Shown here: in pieces, positions 41,111 through 51,089 of the stretch
How positions within the stretch are numbered: the stretch's first letter is position 1
How the letters are laid out: the number at the start of each line of letters is the position of its first letter
Assembly: GCA_004764695.1 (NCBI GenBank)
Contig: SMSO01000007.1
Location: 1,495,270-1,559,269, forward strand
Direction of reading: 5' to 3'
DNA from: Schizochytrium sp. TIO01
Taxonomy: Eukaryota; Sar; Bigyra; Thraustochytrida; Thraustochytriidae
Length of the DNA stretch: 64,000 nucleotides
Notes under the pieces: model-generated
The model's database searches: none
The model's input: the letters and a program-made list of their open reading frames with translations, nothing else
Told to the model about the DNA's origin: nothing
Position numbers and translations under genes: made by a program

Positions 41111-42091
41111 TTACACATCTTGATTGCTTAAGAAAAGATCTTGTGGAGACTCTTCTTCTGAAAATGCTTCCTTTCTCTTTGATAATTCAGAACTGTCTTC
41201 CTTGTTTGAAGGTGCACTAGATTGAACACTTTTGTCCTTCTCAACTTCAGTAGTGACCTCTGACTCTGGTGCAGCGACCTCAGGAGAGGTGGGCTCCGAA
41301 GATTCGAAATCTTCTACTGGGGCTGGAGTCGAAGGAATATCTTGGTTCGCCACAGAAGATCGTAAGGATGGGCGGAGATGAGCATTATTAAGTGTTTGAG
41401 CCGCAGCATGTGCATTATCAGAGGGCGTAAATGCGGCGTCGATATCTGCTTTTTGTACCATGAATGCCTCTTCCTGGAATTGGTCTGAGTGCTGCCCGTA
41501 CATCTCAATGAACCCGAACGCATATAAAAGAATCAGGAGCGATAATAGCGTTATTGCTATGAGCACTGATCGAGGAAACCCGCGAAATCTTGAAACCGCA
41601 AGATCCTTTGCTGTATAAACGACTGAGAAGTTTGTAGCAGTAGCTGCTGCTGCAGCGCTCTCGGAGTCTAGCTGTGCTTTGGTCCTTTCACGTTGACGTC
41701 TCTCTGCCTCAATTTCGCGCAAACGCGCAAGCTCCTGGCGTTGCCTTGATTTAGCACCGTTTTTGAGCACGCGATCTCGAACCTTATGTTGAAGTGATTC
41801 ATCGGTTCTGCCAAATCTCAAGCTAATTGGTCTCTGCGAAGCTCTCAGCTTCTGCAAAACCACATCATAATTTACTAAACTGATTGGCACTTCATCAATA
41901 CACAGTAGAGCATCTCCAACTTGAGCGCGACCATCCCTCTCTACAGGTCCCGGAAGTGAATTTCCATCACGCGTAAACGCTAAGAGTACAACCTCGCCAG
42001 TTTCTAATTGGTCGAGCTGTACACCTAAAGCCTGATCAAAGCAGTCCACATCAAACCTTTCAAAGACTGGCGGTACGCTCACAAGTCCCAT
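41111..42091 (-). CDS. PDZ-domain single-pass membrane protein
   Basis: 326 aa, ATG 42091. A PDZ-like domain covers about residues 8-93 (ALGVQLDQLETGEVVLLAF, DGRAQVGDALLCIDEVPISL, RPISLRFGR). A charged helix (RQRQELARLREIEAERRQRER, about 115-137) follows, then a transmembrane segment (SVLIAITLLSLLILLYAFGF, about 174-194) and an acidic Ser/Glu-rich tail. With an N-terminal PDZ and no signal peptide it is probably tail-oriented, with the PDZ domain cytosolic. TTTGCAG, acceptor-like, sits five bases before the ATG, and the upstream minus-strand sequence (42104-43122) is coding-like, so the gene could extend upstream by splicing. The partner and organelle are unknown. Confidence 0.8.
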   Translation of the reverse strand: MGLVSVPPVFERFDVDCFDQALGVQLDQLETGEVVLLAFTRDGNSLPGPVERDGRAQVGDALLCIDEVPISLVNYDVVLQKLRASQRPISLRFGRTDESLQHKVRDRVLKNGAKSRQRQELARLREIEAERRQRERTKAQLDSESAAAAATATNFSVVYTAKDLAVSRFRGFPRSVLIAITLLSLLILLYAFGFIEMYGQHSDQFQEEAFMVQKADIDAAFTPSDNAHAAAQTLNNAHLRPSLRSSVANQDIPSTPAPVEDFESSEPTSPEVAAPESEVTTEVEKDKSVQSSAPSNKEDSSELSKRKEAFSEEESPQDLFLSNQDV

Positions 42092-42103
42092 CCTCGCTGC
42101 AAA

Positions 42104-43122
42104 TTAGAGTAACCCTAAGCTATAACCCACCCTGACCCGGCTTCTCAGGCTTGCCCGTGCGAATGTCTGTGCCCTAACCAGAGTTGGACTATGCTGAGCC
42201 ATCGCAATGTATTTCTCATGCTTGTGCAATACGTTCCAAAATAGTTCCGCACTTGTTCCGGCTAGCTGTATTTCTTTTAGAAATGGATGTTTCTATAAAA
42301 TTTGCAGAACTTGGATTTCCTGTGGTAACAAAGTGGGGCTATTCAAAGGCTGTTCTTCAATCATGTCCTTGGATAGGTTGCACAAAAGGATGCCTCCTGC
42401 GGCGTCGATATCACGATCGACTTTGTGGGGCATGTGAAAACCTAAGGTGCTCCAAGCTTGTCGTGGATGGTTTTGAAGTGCAATCCTCTCGACAAATGAC
42501 CAGTCTACACAACTGGCAGCGGAGAAGCTCGGCTTTGTGAATGTGGACTTGTCGGAAGCCAACGAATAATACATTAGTCGAGCTGCCTTGATTTGGATCC
42601 ATCTGGTCAGCCCGTTGAGGCTTCACTTTAAGGCAAACGGATAACACCGTAGTTTTCATAGAGCCAAAGTGCAAGCTGGCGCCGAATCTCGGTAGTCCAG
42701 TAGGGCGCCCAAGCCTAGCCTGTTGAAGCTGATCCCTCTACCGATGTCTTTGCAGACGGCGGAGCTGTCTGGATAGGAACGTTGGAGGCCACCAATCTTG
42801 CATTTGCAATTCTCTCTTCACGTGACGGAGGACACTATGGAGTAGATCATGGTAAGGTCAGTGCTGCGTCCGGCCTCCACAATAAACTGCAGCCATAGGT
42901 GCCCTCAAAGTCGTCACTTACGTATATACGATAATCTCGGGGAAGCGCCCGAAGAACATTTGCTGAGACGCCAAACTTCCGGTTGAAGTACTTTGCTGGC
43001 TTGTATTAAAAGTTTGTTTCACTTGTAGTGTTTAGAGCTTGCTGGTTCCTTGGCCGTGCCATTTTCTTACCTAGCCTCCACTTCCTAAATAACTGGAATA
43101 CATCATTTATATGGAATAGACA
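42104..43122 (-). CDS. Probable multi-exon gene or decayed gene, unrecognised product
   Basis: No long open frame exists, but coding-like pieces line up on the minus strand. Exon 43122-43071 (LFHINDVFQLFRKWRL) ends at a GTAAG donor. A 75-nt intron (42996-43070) leads, in phase, to exon 42995-42922 (AKYFNRKFGVSANVLRALPR). A GTAAGT donor and an 87-nt intron (42835-42921) lead to a third exon starting REERIANARLV. Further pieces are PYWTTEIRRQLALWLYENYG, KSTFTKPSFSAASCVDWSFV, and FLKEIQLAGTSAELFWNVLH up to a TAA at 42104. In-frame stops at 42717, 42630 and 42295 must be spliced out or mark decay. The first two introns match the RhoGAP intron in length. The product is not recognised. The end is 13 bases from the PDZ ATG. 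Confidence 0.4.
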
Positions 43123-44159
43123 CTACCATTTGGAGTTTATGCAAGCTCTAACGTTTTCACAAGTGCAGCAGAGAAAACGGTGAGGTTATCAAGACCACTG
43201 AGCTGGAGCTTTGGAGTTATGCATAGCGTTAAGCTTGAGCAGCCTTCTATCTAGGTACTATATTAGAATGCAGTCACAATTGACTGAGCATTTTCTCTGT
43301 GAAACGAAGCCTCTCAAGCTCTGATGTATCTACGTGCAGAGAACCTAGTATTTGATATAGCCGATAAGGCGCGGTATGCACTTTCTTCTTGGCGAGGAAG
43401 GCAAGCAAGGAATGTAAGCACTAATCTAAGAATTAGAATCTGCCATTGCCTTGATGATGAAGATATATCTAGGTACTCTGTTTTGTTGCGATGAAATTAT
43501 AGCCAACATGCTGGATGAGACTACATCTTTAATACCCAGAGCCTTAGCACGGCAAGTGATGAACACCGAGAGCGAATAACCACGGTTATTGAGCTTATCT
43601 TCTTCTTTTTTAAATTAAAAAAACAAAAACATTTCTACTAAACTAAAAATTAAAAATGAACCAGCTCGTATATATCGATGAAAGCCACTTTTTCTAAACA
43701 TAATTCTTGGGCAGATACTATTAACTATTAAGGCCTTATCACACCCCTTTCACAGGAGAACGACTCACAAGCCCTGCGTTTAATGCACCTATTGTCAAAT
43801 TACACGCAACTTGTAGTATTGGGTTGAAAACGACCCCATCTAAATAACCAGAAAGCCGGCAACAGTGCAAAACACAGGCCTCCCTCACATCAAAATTTCT
43901 ACTCGCAATCATGATTTATCGCCCAATATCTTGCTGCTTGCATGTGCCTTCAGTTTAAGACTCAATCTGCAGTCTTGACGAGTCGCATTCCTTTTCACAG
44001 GCATCAACGATAATCAGCCTGAGGGTTATCCTCCATTAACCTGAAATAATCAATGCTAATTAGTAGTGAATATACTCAATTAATCATCGATTATGTTTCT
44101 TGCCACGTGCGCCGAAGGATTCCCGCAAACCCCAATTTTACGACCAGATACGCTCCACG
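43123..44159. other. Intergenic spacer
   Basis: About 1 kb, AT-rich (for example 43609-43660), upstream of the EDR2-C gene on + and possibly holding 5' exons of the minus-strand gene at 42104-43122. No other feature recognised. Confidence 0.45.
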
Positions 44160-45701
44160 ATGAGTAGTTTTCTGTACGAGCATAGCGAGAGTGAGCTCCT
44201 ACAGGCCCTGGGCCTCGTGGACCCTCTGGGCTGCCTGGGTGTGGAAGAAGGTGGCACTTGGGACGAGGATGGATTTGCATTCTTTGACGAGGAGGCTGCC
44301 ACAGACACCGAGGAGGATGAGCCACCAACAGTGCAGTCTCACGGCGAGGAAAACCTCGCTTTGGATGGATCTCGCAGCCGGAGCCACCATGGCAGTGACG
44401 TCTTCTCTTCGGAAGGGGAGGTGCAAAAAAATATGTCGTCTTCCTCGATTCGGAGTCTCTCACAGAGGTCTCCGAGGAGTAACGGAGATTTGCAGAAACT
44501 CGGCTCCAGCGCGGCGAAGCTTCAGCCGCATAAATTTTCTGCGGAAAGCCTCCCAGATCTGGACTCGAGATCAAGAAAAAGTGAGGAGGACAATGAAGAA
44601 CGTGGCCGTGTAGAAGACGGCGGGTTTGACGATTTGGCAGATGGAAATGAAGTCAACGCCGCAGCAAAGTTATCATCCTCGCGAAGGAGCTTAGGCCCTA
44701 ATGGTGGATCCGGACGATTTGAGGCTACAGGTGATGGGGGTCATACCTCTGAGATTGCTTCGCCTCCTTTCGCTACACAGTCGACGCGAGCCAGAAGGGT
44801 TTCGCAAGCGCCTCTGCTAGTTGCAGGAGCTACTACACAGGAGGCTGATGAGCGCGATGGTGTGCCAAACTCATGGAGTGACGGAGATGCCAGCGAGTTC
44901 AAGGTGCGTGCTGGGCCAAATTATAACCGAACAAAGCGAAAGCAGGTATCCAAAGAGTCCCTATATAGGCAAATTGGAATGGATATGTTTCGCAATACCT
45001 ACGATGACGCGGAGCGTATCAAGAATATTGGAGCGCACGTCAAATTACCTGAGTCTCGCTTACCAGAGCTTCCTGCTGGCTGCCCCTTCCCTCGCATCAT
45101 TGTCTGCAATTTGCAAGTCCCGATGCAAGCTCCAAAAATGTTTGGCAAGAGTGACCCAGACGCAGGAATCAGTATTGTGCTATACTATGAAATTAAACGC
45201 TCCACGCTTGATTTGCTCGAAAATGAAGAATCAGCTCAATCTCCATCAATCAAGCTCTTGAACAAGTTCTTTACAGACTTTCGCCACTCTGAAGATATGC
45301 AGCGTCGCTTTAAGGTGATTGGCTTGGTGCATAATACAGTCGAAGTTGGGGTGCCAGCAATGTTTCAAAGCTACAATGGTAAACCTGCAATTATTTTCAA
45401 GACAGGTAAAATCTATTCAGGATCCATCAATGGCAATCCACAAGACCAATATGTAGAATTTGACGTCTGTGTTCATGACTTTGCGTATCTTGCGCGCAAA
45501 GCGCTGCACGCCATGATTGACCGCGCTCCGCAAATGCGGCTGCGTTGTGCCTTTATTGTACAAGGCGAAACGGATGAAGAGCTTCCAGAACAAGTATTCG
45601 CTTGCTCTGCAGTTCACAAGCTCAATCTTCACTCTGCAAGGCCTGTCAATTTGCCGCCACATGATATACATGCTGTTCACAAAAGCCGCACTTTTGCATG
45701 A
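44160..45701 (+). CDS. EDR2 C-terminal (DUF1336) domain protein
   Basis: 513 aa from ATG 44160 (MSSFLYEHSESELL); the frame opens 60 bases earlier without an ATG. The first 245 residues are acidic and Ser/Gly-rich, probably disordered (EEGGTWDEDG, EEAATDTEEDEPP). From about 245 to 490 the EDR2-C pattern is clear: LPAGCPFPRIIVCNLQVPMQ, SIVLYYEI, LLNKFFTDFRHSEDMQRRFK, YNGKPAIIFKTGKIYSG, YVEFDVCVHDFAYLARKAL, and CAFIVQGETDEELPEQVF. In plants this domain sits beside PH and START domains in lipid-associated proteins. Here neither PH nor START is present. A role at a membrane or in lipid signalling is therefore only an inference. Confidence 0.9.
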   Translation: MSSFLYEHSESELLQALGLVDPLGCLGVEEGGTWDEDGFAFFDEEAATDTEEDEPPTVQSHGEENLALDGSRSRSHHGSDVFSSEGEVQKNMSSSSIRSLSQRSPRSNGDLQKLGSSAAKLQPHKFSAESLPDLDSRSRKSEEDNEERGRVEDGGFDDLADGNEVNAAAKLSSSRRSLGPNGGSGRFEATGDGGHTSEIASPPFATQSTRARRVSQAPLLVAGATTQEADERDGVPNSWSDGDASEFKVRAGPNYNRTKRKQVSKESLYRQIGMDMFRNTYDDAERIKNIGAHVKLPESRLPELPAGCPFPRIIVCNLQVPMQAPKMFGKSDPDAGISIVLYYEIKRSTLDLLENEESAQSPSIKLLNKFFTDFRHSEDMQRRFKVIGLVHNTVEVGVPAMFQSYNGKPAIIFKTGKIYSGSINGNPQDQYVEFDVCVHDFAYLARKALHAMIDRAPQMRLRCAFIVQGETDEELPEQVFACSAVHKLNLHSARPVNLPPHDIHAVHKSRTFA

Positions 45702-46670
45702 TCTCCCTGTTAGTATTGATAGTTTCAAAAGACCCCCTGAAGAACTACCAGGCACCTAGTCAGAACCTCGGTTCGGTTCTGGCTTTCTGTCTGCCCTATG
45801 TAAAAGACCAACCAATAATATCCTAACCTTTTGAATTTTCGTATATATCCCCTCCCTCCCCAATCCCCCCAGAGCAAAAAAGAAGAGAATTACGAAGAGC
45901 TACACTTTGCAAGATTTCGTTGCACCGGCGAGTTTATTTTCTGTATTTGTAAATCCTGAATTGCGAATTGTAAATATCAATGATTGCTGCGCAAGCCTGT
46001 CTCCTGGTCAGAGTCTTGAAATACTATCATTAAACTTCCACTAATATAGCTGTTCTGAAGTGAGGATAGTAGATTGATTTGGCTTGTCTCCTGTCGTTAT
46101 TTTCTCGTCGCCTCAAATTCTATATCTGCAAGGTGAGAGTGCAGAAAACAATAAAAGGGTAAGTACTACTTCATCCCAACAGAGGCTAGTACCTACCTTC
46201 TGGTCACCTTTGACCGTGAGATCTCGACCGCTTTCAGGTTCTTCACTTTAAAAAGTTGGAGTACTTACCTTCCTTTGAAGGCACACATGGAGGGTGGGGG
46301 GTACAAGAGACCTCTGATCATTGACGAATAGATACATATATAGTTTAATATAGCAAAAAGCTAATGATCGTAGAGGAATTGGGTGAGAAGTTCTCGTGTG
46401 CCGCCTCAGTTAGGGTTCATGTTGCGTTGCATGTGCCTCCTTGCCTTTGTAGAAAGCAATTTTCATCCGGTGCCCTCTTCTAAAACACTCTGCAGCAGAT
46501 AGTTCACGCCCTGAGCTCACTCGGGCAATAGGGCAAACCCGTAACTTCAATCACCCCCGCTGCCTGGATCAGAGTTGCCGGAAGACCTGACCTGCCTTGA
46601 GAGACTGGTTCATTCACCTGCTGCGTTCAGGTAGAACCGACAGTCAAAGCTTGTACAGAGGTTGAAGGCC
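45702..46670. other. Intergenic spacer
   Basis: About 970 bases downstream of the EDR2-C gene and upstream of the ABC gene. A perfect 7-bp hairpin (CAGAACC ... GGTTCTG, about 45761-45781) lies in the probable 3' UTR, followed by a pyrimidine stretch. No gene seen. Confidence 0.5.
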
Positions 46671-49600
46671 ATGCTGACTGGCGTTGCTCGAGTCTATGCA
46701 ACGCTTGTTGTGATAATATGTATATTCTGCAGCTGTCATGGAGAGACAGTCTGCGCAGAGACAAGTATAACACCAGTCACGCTTACTGACACAGAAGCAG
46801 TATGCGCAGACGGGTCTCGGGCTATGTATTATATATCTCCTGGCTCTTCGAAAAACTTTATTGTTTGGCTTGGTGATAACGAATTATGTGCAAACCCTAT
46901 TCAATGTGAGGAATTTTGTCAAGGCAGCAATGAAAGTGCTGATTGTATTTCAAGCCCATCAGCAATTAATTCGTCCAATTTTGAGTGCTACTATCAACAG
47001 TTACAGTGTTCATCTTCAATGTATCCATTAACAGACATGCGATTTTCAACCCTTCTATGTGATGAAGAAGACTTGAGTTCTGTGACAAGGGTGTATATTC
47101 CATCGTGCACACTTGACTGGCACCTCGGGCGTGGAGATCAAATTGAACCAACAAATAATTACTTTCACGGTGCTGATGTAGTAGACGCTGTTTTTGCTGA
47201 CCTTGCGTTCTCTTATAACTTAACTTCTACAAGCTCGGTCATTATCGGAGGTACCCGAGGAGGTGGAATCGGAGCCGTGCATCATGCCGAACGATTAAGC
47301 ACAGGTAGCATGGTTGCAGTCGACAATGTTCGCACAATTCTAGACTCTGCCTGGCTCCTCAATCATCCCCAGTTTGCTGTTCGTGGGTACTCTAACGAAA
47401 CAAGAACATTTCAGTATGACACTGACTTGAAGCTGAAGTCGGCACGCTGGATCAATGGCGCTCCTCTTGCTCAAGATTGTAACGAAACAATAGGGCAGGA
47501 GGAGGGCCTCCATCGTTGCCTATACATTTCAAATGTGCTGTCTTTGATGGCATTTCAATATATTCCATCTCTAATCTTACAAAGTCAATTCGAGATGACT
47601 CAGCTTTCAGAACTAGGGGTGACTGATAGTGACTTGTCTAGCTCTTTTGTAGATTCAACAGAGTACGCACAAGCAATTTTTTCGTTCATTACGGGTTACG
47701 GAATGAGGATGAGACAAGGCTTTGAACGCATGTCCAATACTGCGATTAATCCCTTCACCGGGACTGCAACCCATTACGTCTGGAGTCCAGCTTGCGCTCA
47801 ATACGGATGGATTCTCCCTGTAATGTCTCAGTCTACAAGTACGAGAGAAATTCAACTTGGTACAATTGGAACTATTTCGTACCAGCGCATAGGATCTGAA
47901 TGGTCAAGTACAGAGGTGCATGGATTATCTGCGAAAACTATTATACTCGAGTGGATCTTTAATGGAACTGTCCAAAGCTCACCAAATGTAGAGAATGGAG
48001 TCTGTGCAGATCGCTGCGGAGAGTTTCTTTGTGGTGCTTCTTGCCCCAGTTCCATTGACGAGGCACCGTTGGAAAGCCACACATCTTCCTGTGAACAATC
48101 AACGGTACGCGGCTACGCATTGTTTGTGATAGGTTCCGGCTGGCTGGCGTTTCTTTTAATGCGTGGACGTATTCTTTTATTTGACATTACATGTCGTAGA
48201 TTTCGCCGAGAGATGGAACGTGGCGTAAATGAAAAGGGTATATCTGAAAGCAAGGAACATGTAGAGAACATCGTTTTAAAGGAAGCACGAGAAACGAATA
48301 AAGGTCGCTCTATTCATTTGATGTTGAGCAAGGTGTCCTATTGGGCCCCAGCGAAGAAGAGATCTGCGCCACCTGTGCGTATTCTGGACACTGTAAGCGT
48401 TGTTTTCAAACCTGGTACTGTTCATGCGCTTTTAGGACCTTCAGGTAGTGGAAAGTCTACCTTGCTGGACCTCTTGTCATATACCCGTGAGGCAGGTCGA
48501 ATGACTGGCCAGCACATGATCAATGGAGTCCCATCTCATTTGGGACGTGCTGCCTTTTTACGTGAATGGCTTCGAAATTCTACCTCATATGTGCGGCAGA
48601 CTGATGTTCTTTTCCCTAAGCTGACCGTCCGCCAGCATCTACAGCATGCAGCCTGGTTGCAGCTTCCACAATTTGCGACTGATCGAGAGAAATTGGAACG
48701 CGTTGAGCAAATTATCAAGTTGCTGGAATTAGAAAGTTGTGCTGATACAGTTTGTGGTGATGGAGGAATTCTAATTGAAGGAGGCATTTCAGGGGGGCAA
48801 CGAAGGCGGGTTTCTGTGGCTACGCAGCTTTTGTCCATGCCAGCAGCTCTTCTGCTGGATGAGCCAACATCTGGTTTAGATAGCACCAATGCACTGCTGC
48901 TTGTTAAAAGTCTGACCCAACTTGCCCATAATGCTGGTATAAACATTATTTTAACAATTCACCAACCACGCAGAGAGATTTTTAATCTGCTAGATCAGGT
49001 GACTATTTTAATGCGGGGTCAAATTGTTTTCTCAGGTGCACCAAATACTGCTGGCCAATTTTTTGACGTCCCTTTGGACGAAGTTAATATTGGCGATGAA
49101 ATTCTCGATAAGCTTCAAGGTGCATCAGAAAGTATCATTGAAAGATACCGTGTGCGTTATGAACAAGGCCCTTTGGGCAGAAAGGTGCAGCAAACGATCG
49201 AGGCAGAACGGACGAGATTTTCTCCCGAACTTGGTCGTGCACTCCGCAAAACATTGGTAGAGCACGCTCTTGCTTCTGGCCGCTGGTCTTGGAGTGCTCC
49301 TATCAGCGTTCTCACCGCATTCTGGGTGTTGATGTCTCGAACAATCAAACGAGGTGGTTTCGATATTTTTCGAACCGCACTCTTTGCTCTATTTGCTGGA
49401 GTGCTTGTGGGGGTCGTATTCACGAAAAGTGATACGTATACAAGTCAAATCGCTTTAGCATACCTTTCAACAAGTACTCTGACATTTCTAGCTTCAGTCT
49501 TTTTGGGAGATCGTTACAACCTAGAAAAGGGGACTTGGTCATTCGAGCGTGCCAACGGGAATATGGTTCCCTTTCAGGCCTTTTTATTAAGCGTGTTTTC

Positions 49601-51089
49601 TCGTAATATGGTGGCGGCCACTATAGAGTCCTTATGTTATTCGATCCCGCTCTATTACATGTCATTCTACTTTCAAGATGATATAGAAAAGCTCTATAAT
49701 TTCCTACTTCTCATGGTGCTGACAAGTGTTGCAGTAACTTCGCAAAACACCATGGTGGAGATTTTCGTTATTGAACGTGGAGGAGAAGCATCTGATGACA
49801 CACGAAAAGCTGCACTTGTAAACATGTCCTTGATGGCGCTATCGGCAGTCTTGAATGGATTTATTATCAATCTCGAAGATATCCCGATATTTTTGCGTTG
49901 GATATCCTATCTTATGATTACACTGTATGGTTTTGCTGGCACTCTAATTAACTCTTTAGGCGACGAGGTGATTACTGAGGATGGTCTGTCTAAGCTCGAA
50001 CAAGCTCAACGCGCCGGCTCTAATGTCATTCGCGCATATGACCTAGGCAACTTTGATGTGACGACGTGCATCTTTGCGCTTTTGCTGATTGTTATTCTTT
50101 ACCACGTGACTTCGGTTCTTGTATTCTTTTTTCTTTACGTCTTTCAGACCAATCACTTAAAACGTGAAATCCCAGCTGTTACGAGACGTTTGGAAGGTCG
50201 TGGATCGGAGGAAGAGGGAGAGGAAGAAGACTCTGTACCATACCTTGGAAAGACAGGCGAGTCTATTCGAGCACTGGTTAACAAGCAACTGGAGACATCT
50301 GGTATTGCGGCGCCCGACTCGCATGGTCTCGTCTTCACATTTCTTTTAAGCCGACAGATGTTGACGATCTTTCTTGTTGTAGACATCTTTCTAGCCGGCA
50401 CACTATGCGCCTTTACGGATGGGGAAACGTCAGTATTGAGCTCAGGCGCTTCCGGAAGTGAGATACTCGGAGGGTTGAAGGTACTGTCGTGGAGTCAGAT
50501 TAATGTTGGATTCATGCTTCTTAATGCCTTTTTATTTCTTGTCTATCTAGGACAGTTCTTTGTTCAAATCTTCTTTCTAGTTCCAGCTTCAAGTCTTGGC
50601 TTACGAAGTTTGGTCTTTTGGGTATCGCGACAAGATTTTCTAAGTGCGATTCTCTTATTTGCTGACGCTCTCGCAATATTCTTGCTCATTTTCATTGCGC
50701 CAGGTCATATTCTCCTGCAGATAGGCCTCCTTGTTTTGAGCCGAGTGTTCCGATTCGGATTTGTACTATGCTACTACTTAAAGGTTAACTTATTCCATCG
50801 TTCACGAGCACGGAAGCTCAAAGAGACAGCTGTAGAAGGAGATCGGGGAGGTGAATCTTCAGCTACAACACGCCGAAGAGACTCTCCATTTGGTTTTGTT
50901 GGTGTAACTCCCCCGCCAGGCCTTTTGAGACCTGTCTCGACTCGTAGTCCTTTTTCAGCCAGATTTCACGGCACTTCACTAGAGAACAATGCTACCGTTG
51001 GCGTAATAGAGCGCCCCGTTAATCTTGGGCCGATGTGGCGAGCATATCAAAGCAGCGAGGATACTGATATAGGTGATGACGAAGTTTAG
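46671..51089 (+). CDS. ABCG transporter with inactive Notum/pectin-acetylesterase-like ectodomain
   Basis: 1472 aa from ATG 46671 (MLTGVARVYATLVVIICIFCSC), which opens a signal peptide. Residues about 30-430 follow the Notum/pectin acetylesterase fold: CADGSRAMYYISPG, VYIPSCTLDWHLG, YFHGADVVDAVFADLA, IIGGTRGGGIG. The catalytic Ser position is Thr195 (GTRGG for GxSAGG). The Asp position (FEMTQ for YDSWQ) is Glu308, and the His position (ACAQYGW for CxHC) is Gln377. A membrane helix (about 475-500) leads to an ABCG nucleotide-binding domain: Walker A GPSGSGKST (Lys595), signature SGGQRRR (Ser707), Walker B LLLDEP (Asp730, Glu731), H-loop His764. All are intact. Six ABC2 helices span about 900-1160. 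About 1225-1380 adds several further helices ending in a basic one (LSRVFRFGFVLCYYLK). Likely a surface transporter with a ligand-binding ectodomain. Confidence 0.9.
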   Translation: MLTGVARVYATLVVIICIFCSCHGETVCAETSITPVTLTDTEAVCADGSRAMYYISPGSSKNFIVWLGDNELCANPIQCEEFCQGSNESADCISSPSAINSSNFECYYQQLQCSSSMYPLTDMRFSTLLCDEEDLSSVTRVYIPSCTLDWHLGRGDQIEPTNNYFHGADVVDAVFADLAFSYNLTSTSSVIIGGTRGGGIGAVHHAERLSTGSMVAVDNVRTILDSAWLLNHPQFAVRGYSNETRTFQYDTDLKLKSARWINGAPLAQDCNETIGQEEGLHRCLYISNVLSLMAFQYIPSLILQSQFEMTQLSELGVTDSDLSSSFVDSTEYAQAIFSFITGYGMRMRQGFERMSNTAINPFTGTATHYVWSPACAQYGWILPVMSQSTSTREIQLGTIGTISYQRIGSEWSSTEVHGLSAKTIILEWIFNGTVQSSPNVENGVCADRCGEFLCGASCPSSIDEAPLESHTSSCEQSTVRGYALFVIGSGWLAFLLMRGRILLFDITCRRFRREMERGVNEKGISESKEHVENIVLKEARETNKGRSIHLMLSKVSYWAPAKKRSAPPVRILDTVSVVFKPGTVHALLGPSGSGKSTLLDLLSYTREAGRMTGQHMINGVPSHLGRAAFLREWLRNSTSYVRQTDVLFPKLTVRQHLQHAAWLQLPQFATDREKLERVEQIIKLLELESCADTVCGDGGILIEGGISGGQRRRVSVATQLLSMPAALLLDEPTSGLDSTNALLLVKSLTQLAHNAGINIILTIHQPRREIFNLLDQVTILMRGQIVFSGAPNTAGQFFDVPLDEVNIGDEILDKLQGASESIIERYRVRYEQGPLGRKVQQTIEAERTRFSPELGRALRKTLVEHALASGRWSWSAPISVLTAFWVLMSRTIKRGGFDIFRTALFALFAGVLVGVVFTKSDTYTSQIALAYLSTSTLTFLASVFLGDRYNLEKGTWSFERANGNMVPFQAFLLSVFSRNMVAATIESLCYSIPLYYMSFYFQDDIEKLYNFLLLMVLTSVAVTSQNTMVEIFVIERGGEASDDTRKAALVNMSLMALSAVLNGFIINLEDIPIFLRWISYLMITLYGFAGTLINSLGDEVITEDGLSKLEQAQRAGSNVIRAYDLGNFDVTTCIFALLLIVILYHVTSVLVFFFLYVFQTNHLKREIPAVTRRLEGRGSEEEGEEEDSVPYLGKTGESIRALVNKQLETSGIAAPDSHGLVFTFLLSRQMLTIFLVVDIFLAGTLCAFTDGETSVLSSGASGSEILGGLKVLSWSQINVGFMLLNAFLFLVYLGQFFVQIFFLVPASSLGLRSLVFWVSRQDFLSAILLFADALAIFLLIFIAPGHILLQIGLLVLSRVFRFGFVLCYYLKVNLFHRSRARKLKETAVEGDRGGESSATTRRRDSPFGFVGVTPPPGLLRPVSTRSPFSARFHGTSLENNATVGVIERPVNLGPMWRAYQSSEDTDIGDDEV

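Noticed and set aside
42722-42898. Plus-strand frame VEADPSTDVFADGGAVWIG...
   Set aside because: It is protein-like by eye, but it is antisense to splice-consistent exons on the minus strand, has no ATG, and is bounded by stops on both sides.
44100-44159. Earlier start for the EDR2-C gene at 44100
   Set aside because: The codon there is TTG; the first ATG in frame is 44160.
46662-46670. Earlier start for the ABC gene at 46662
   Set aside because: The codon is TTG; the ATG at 46671 directly opens a signal peptide.
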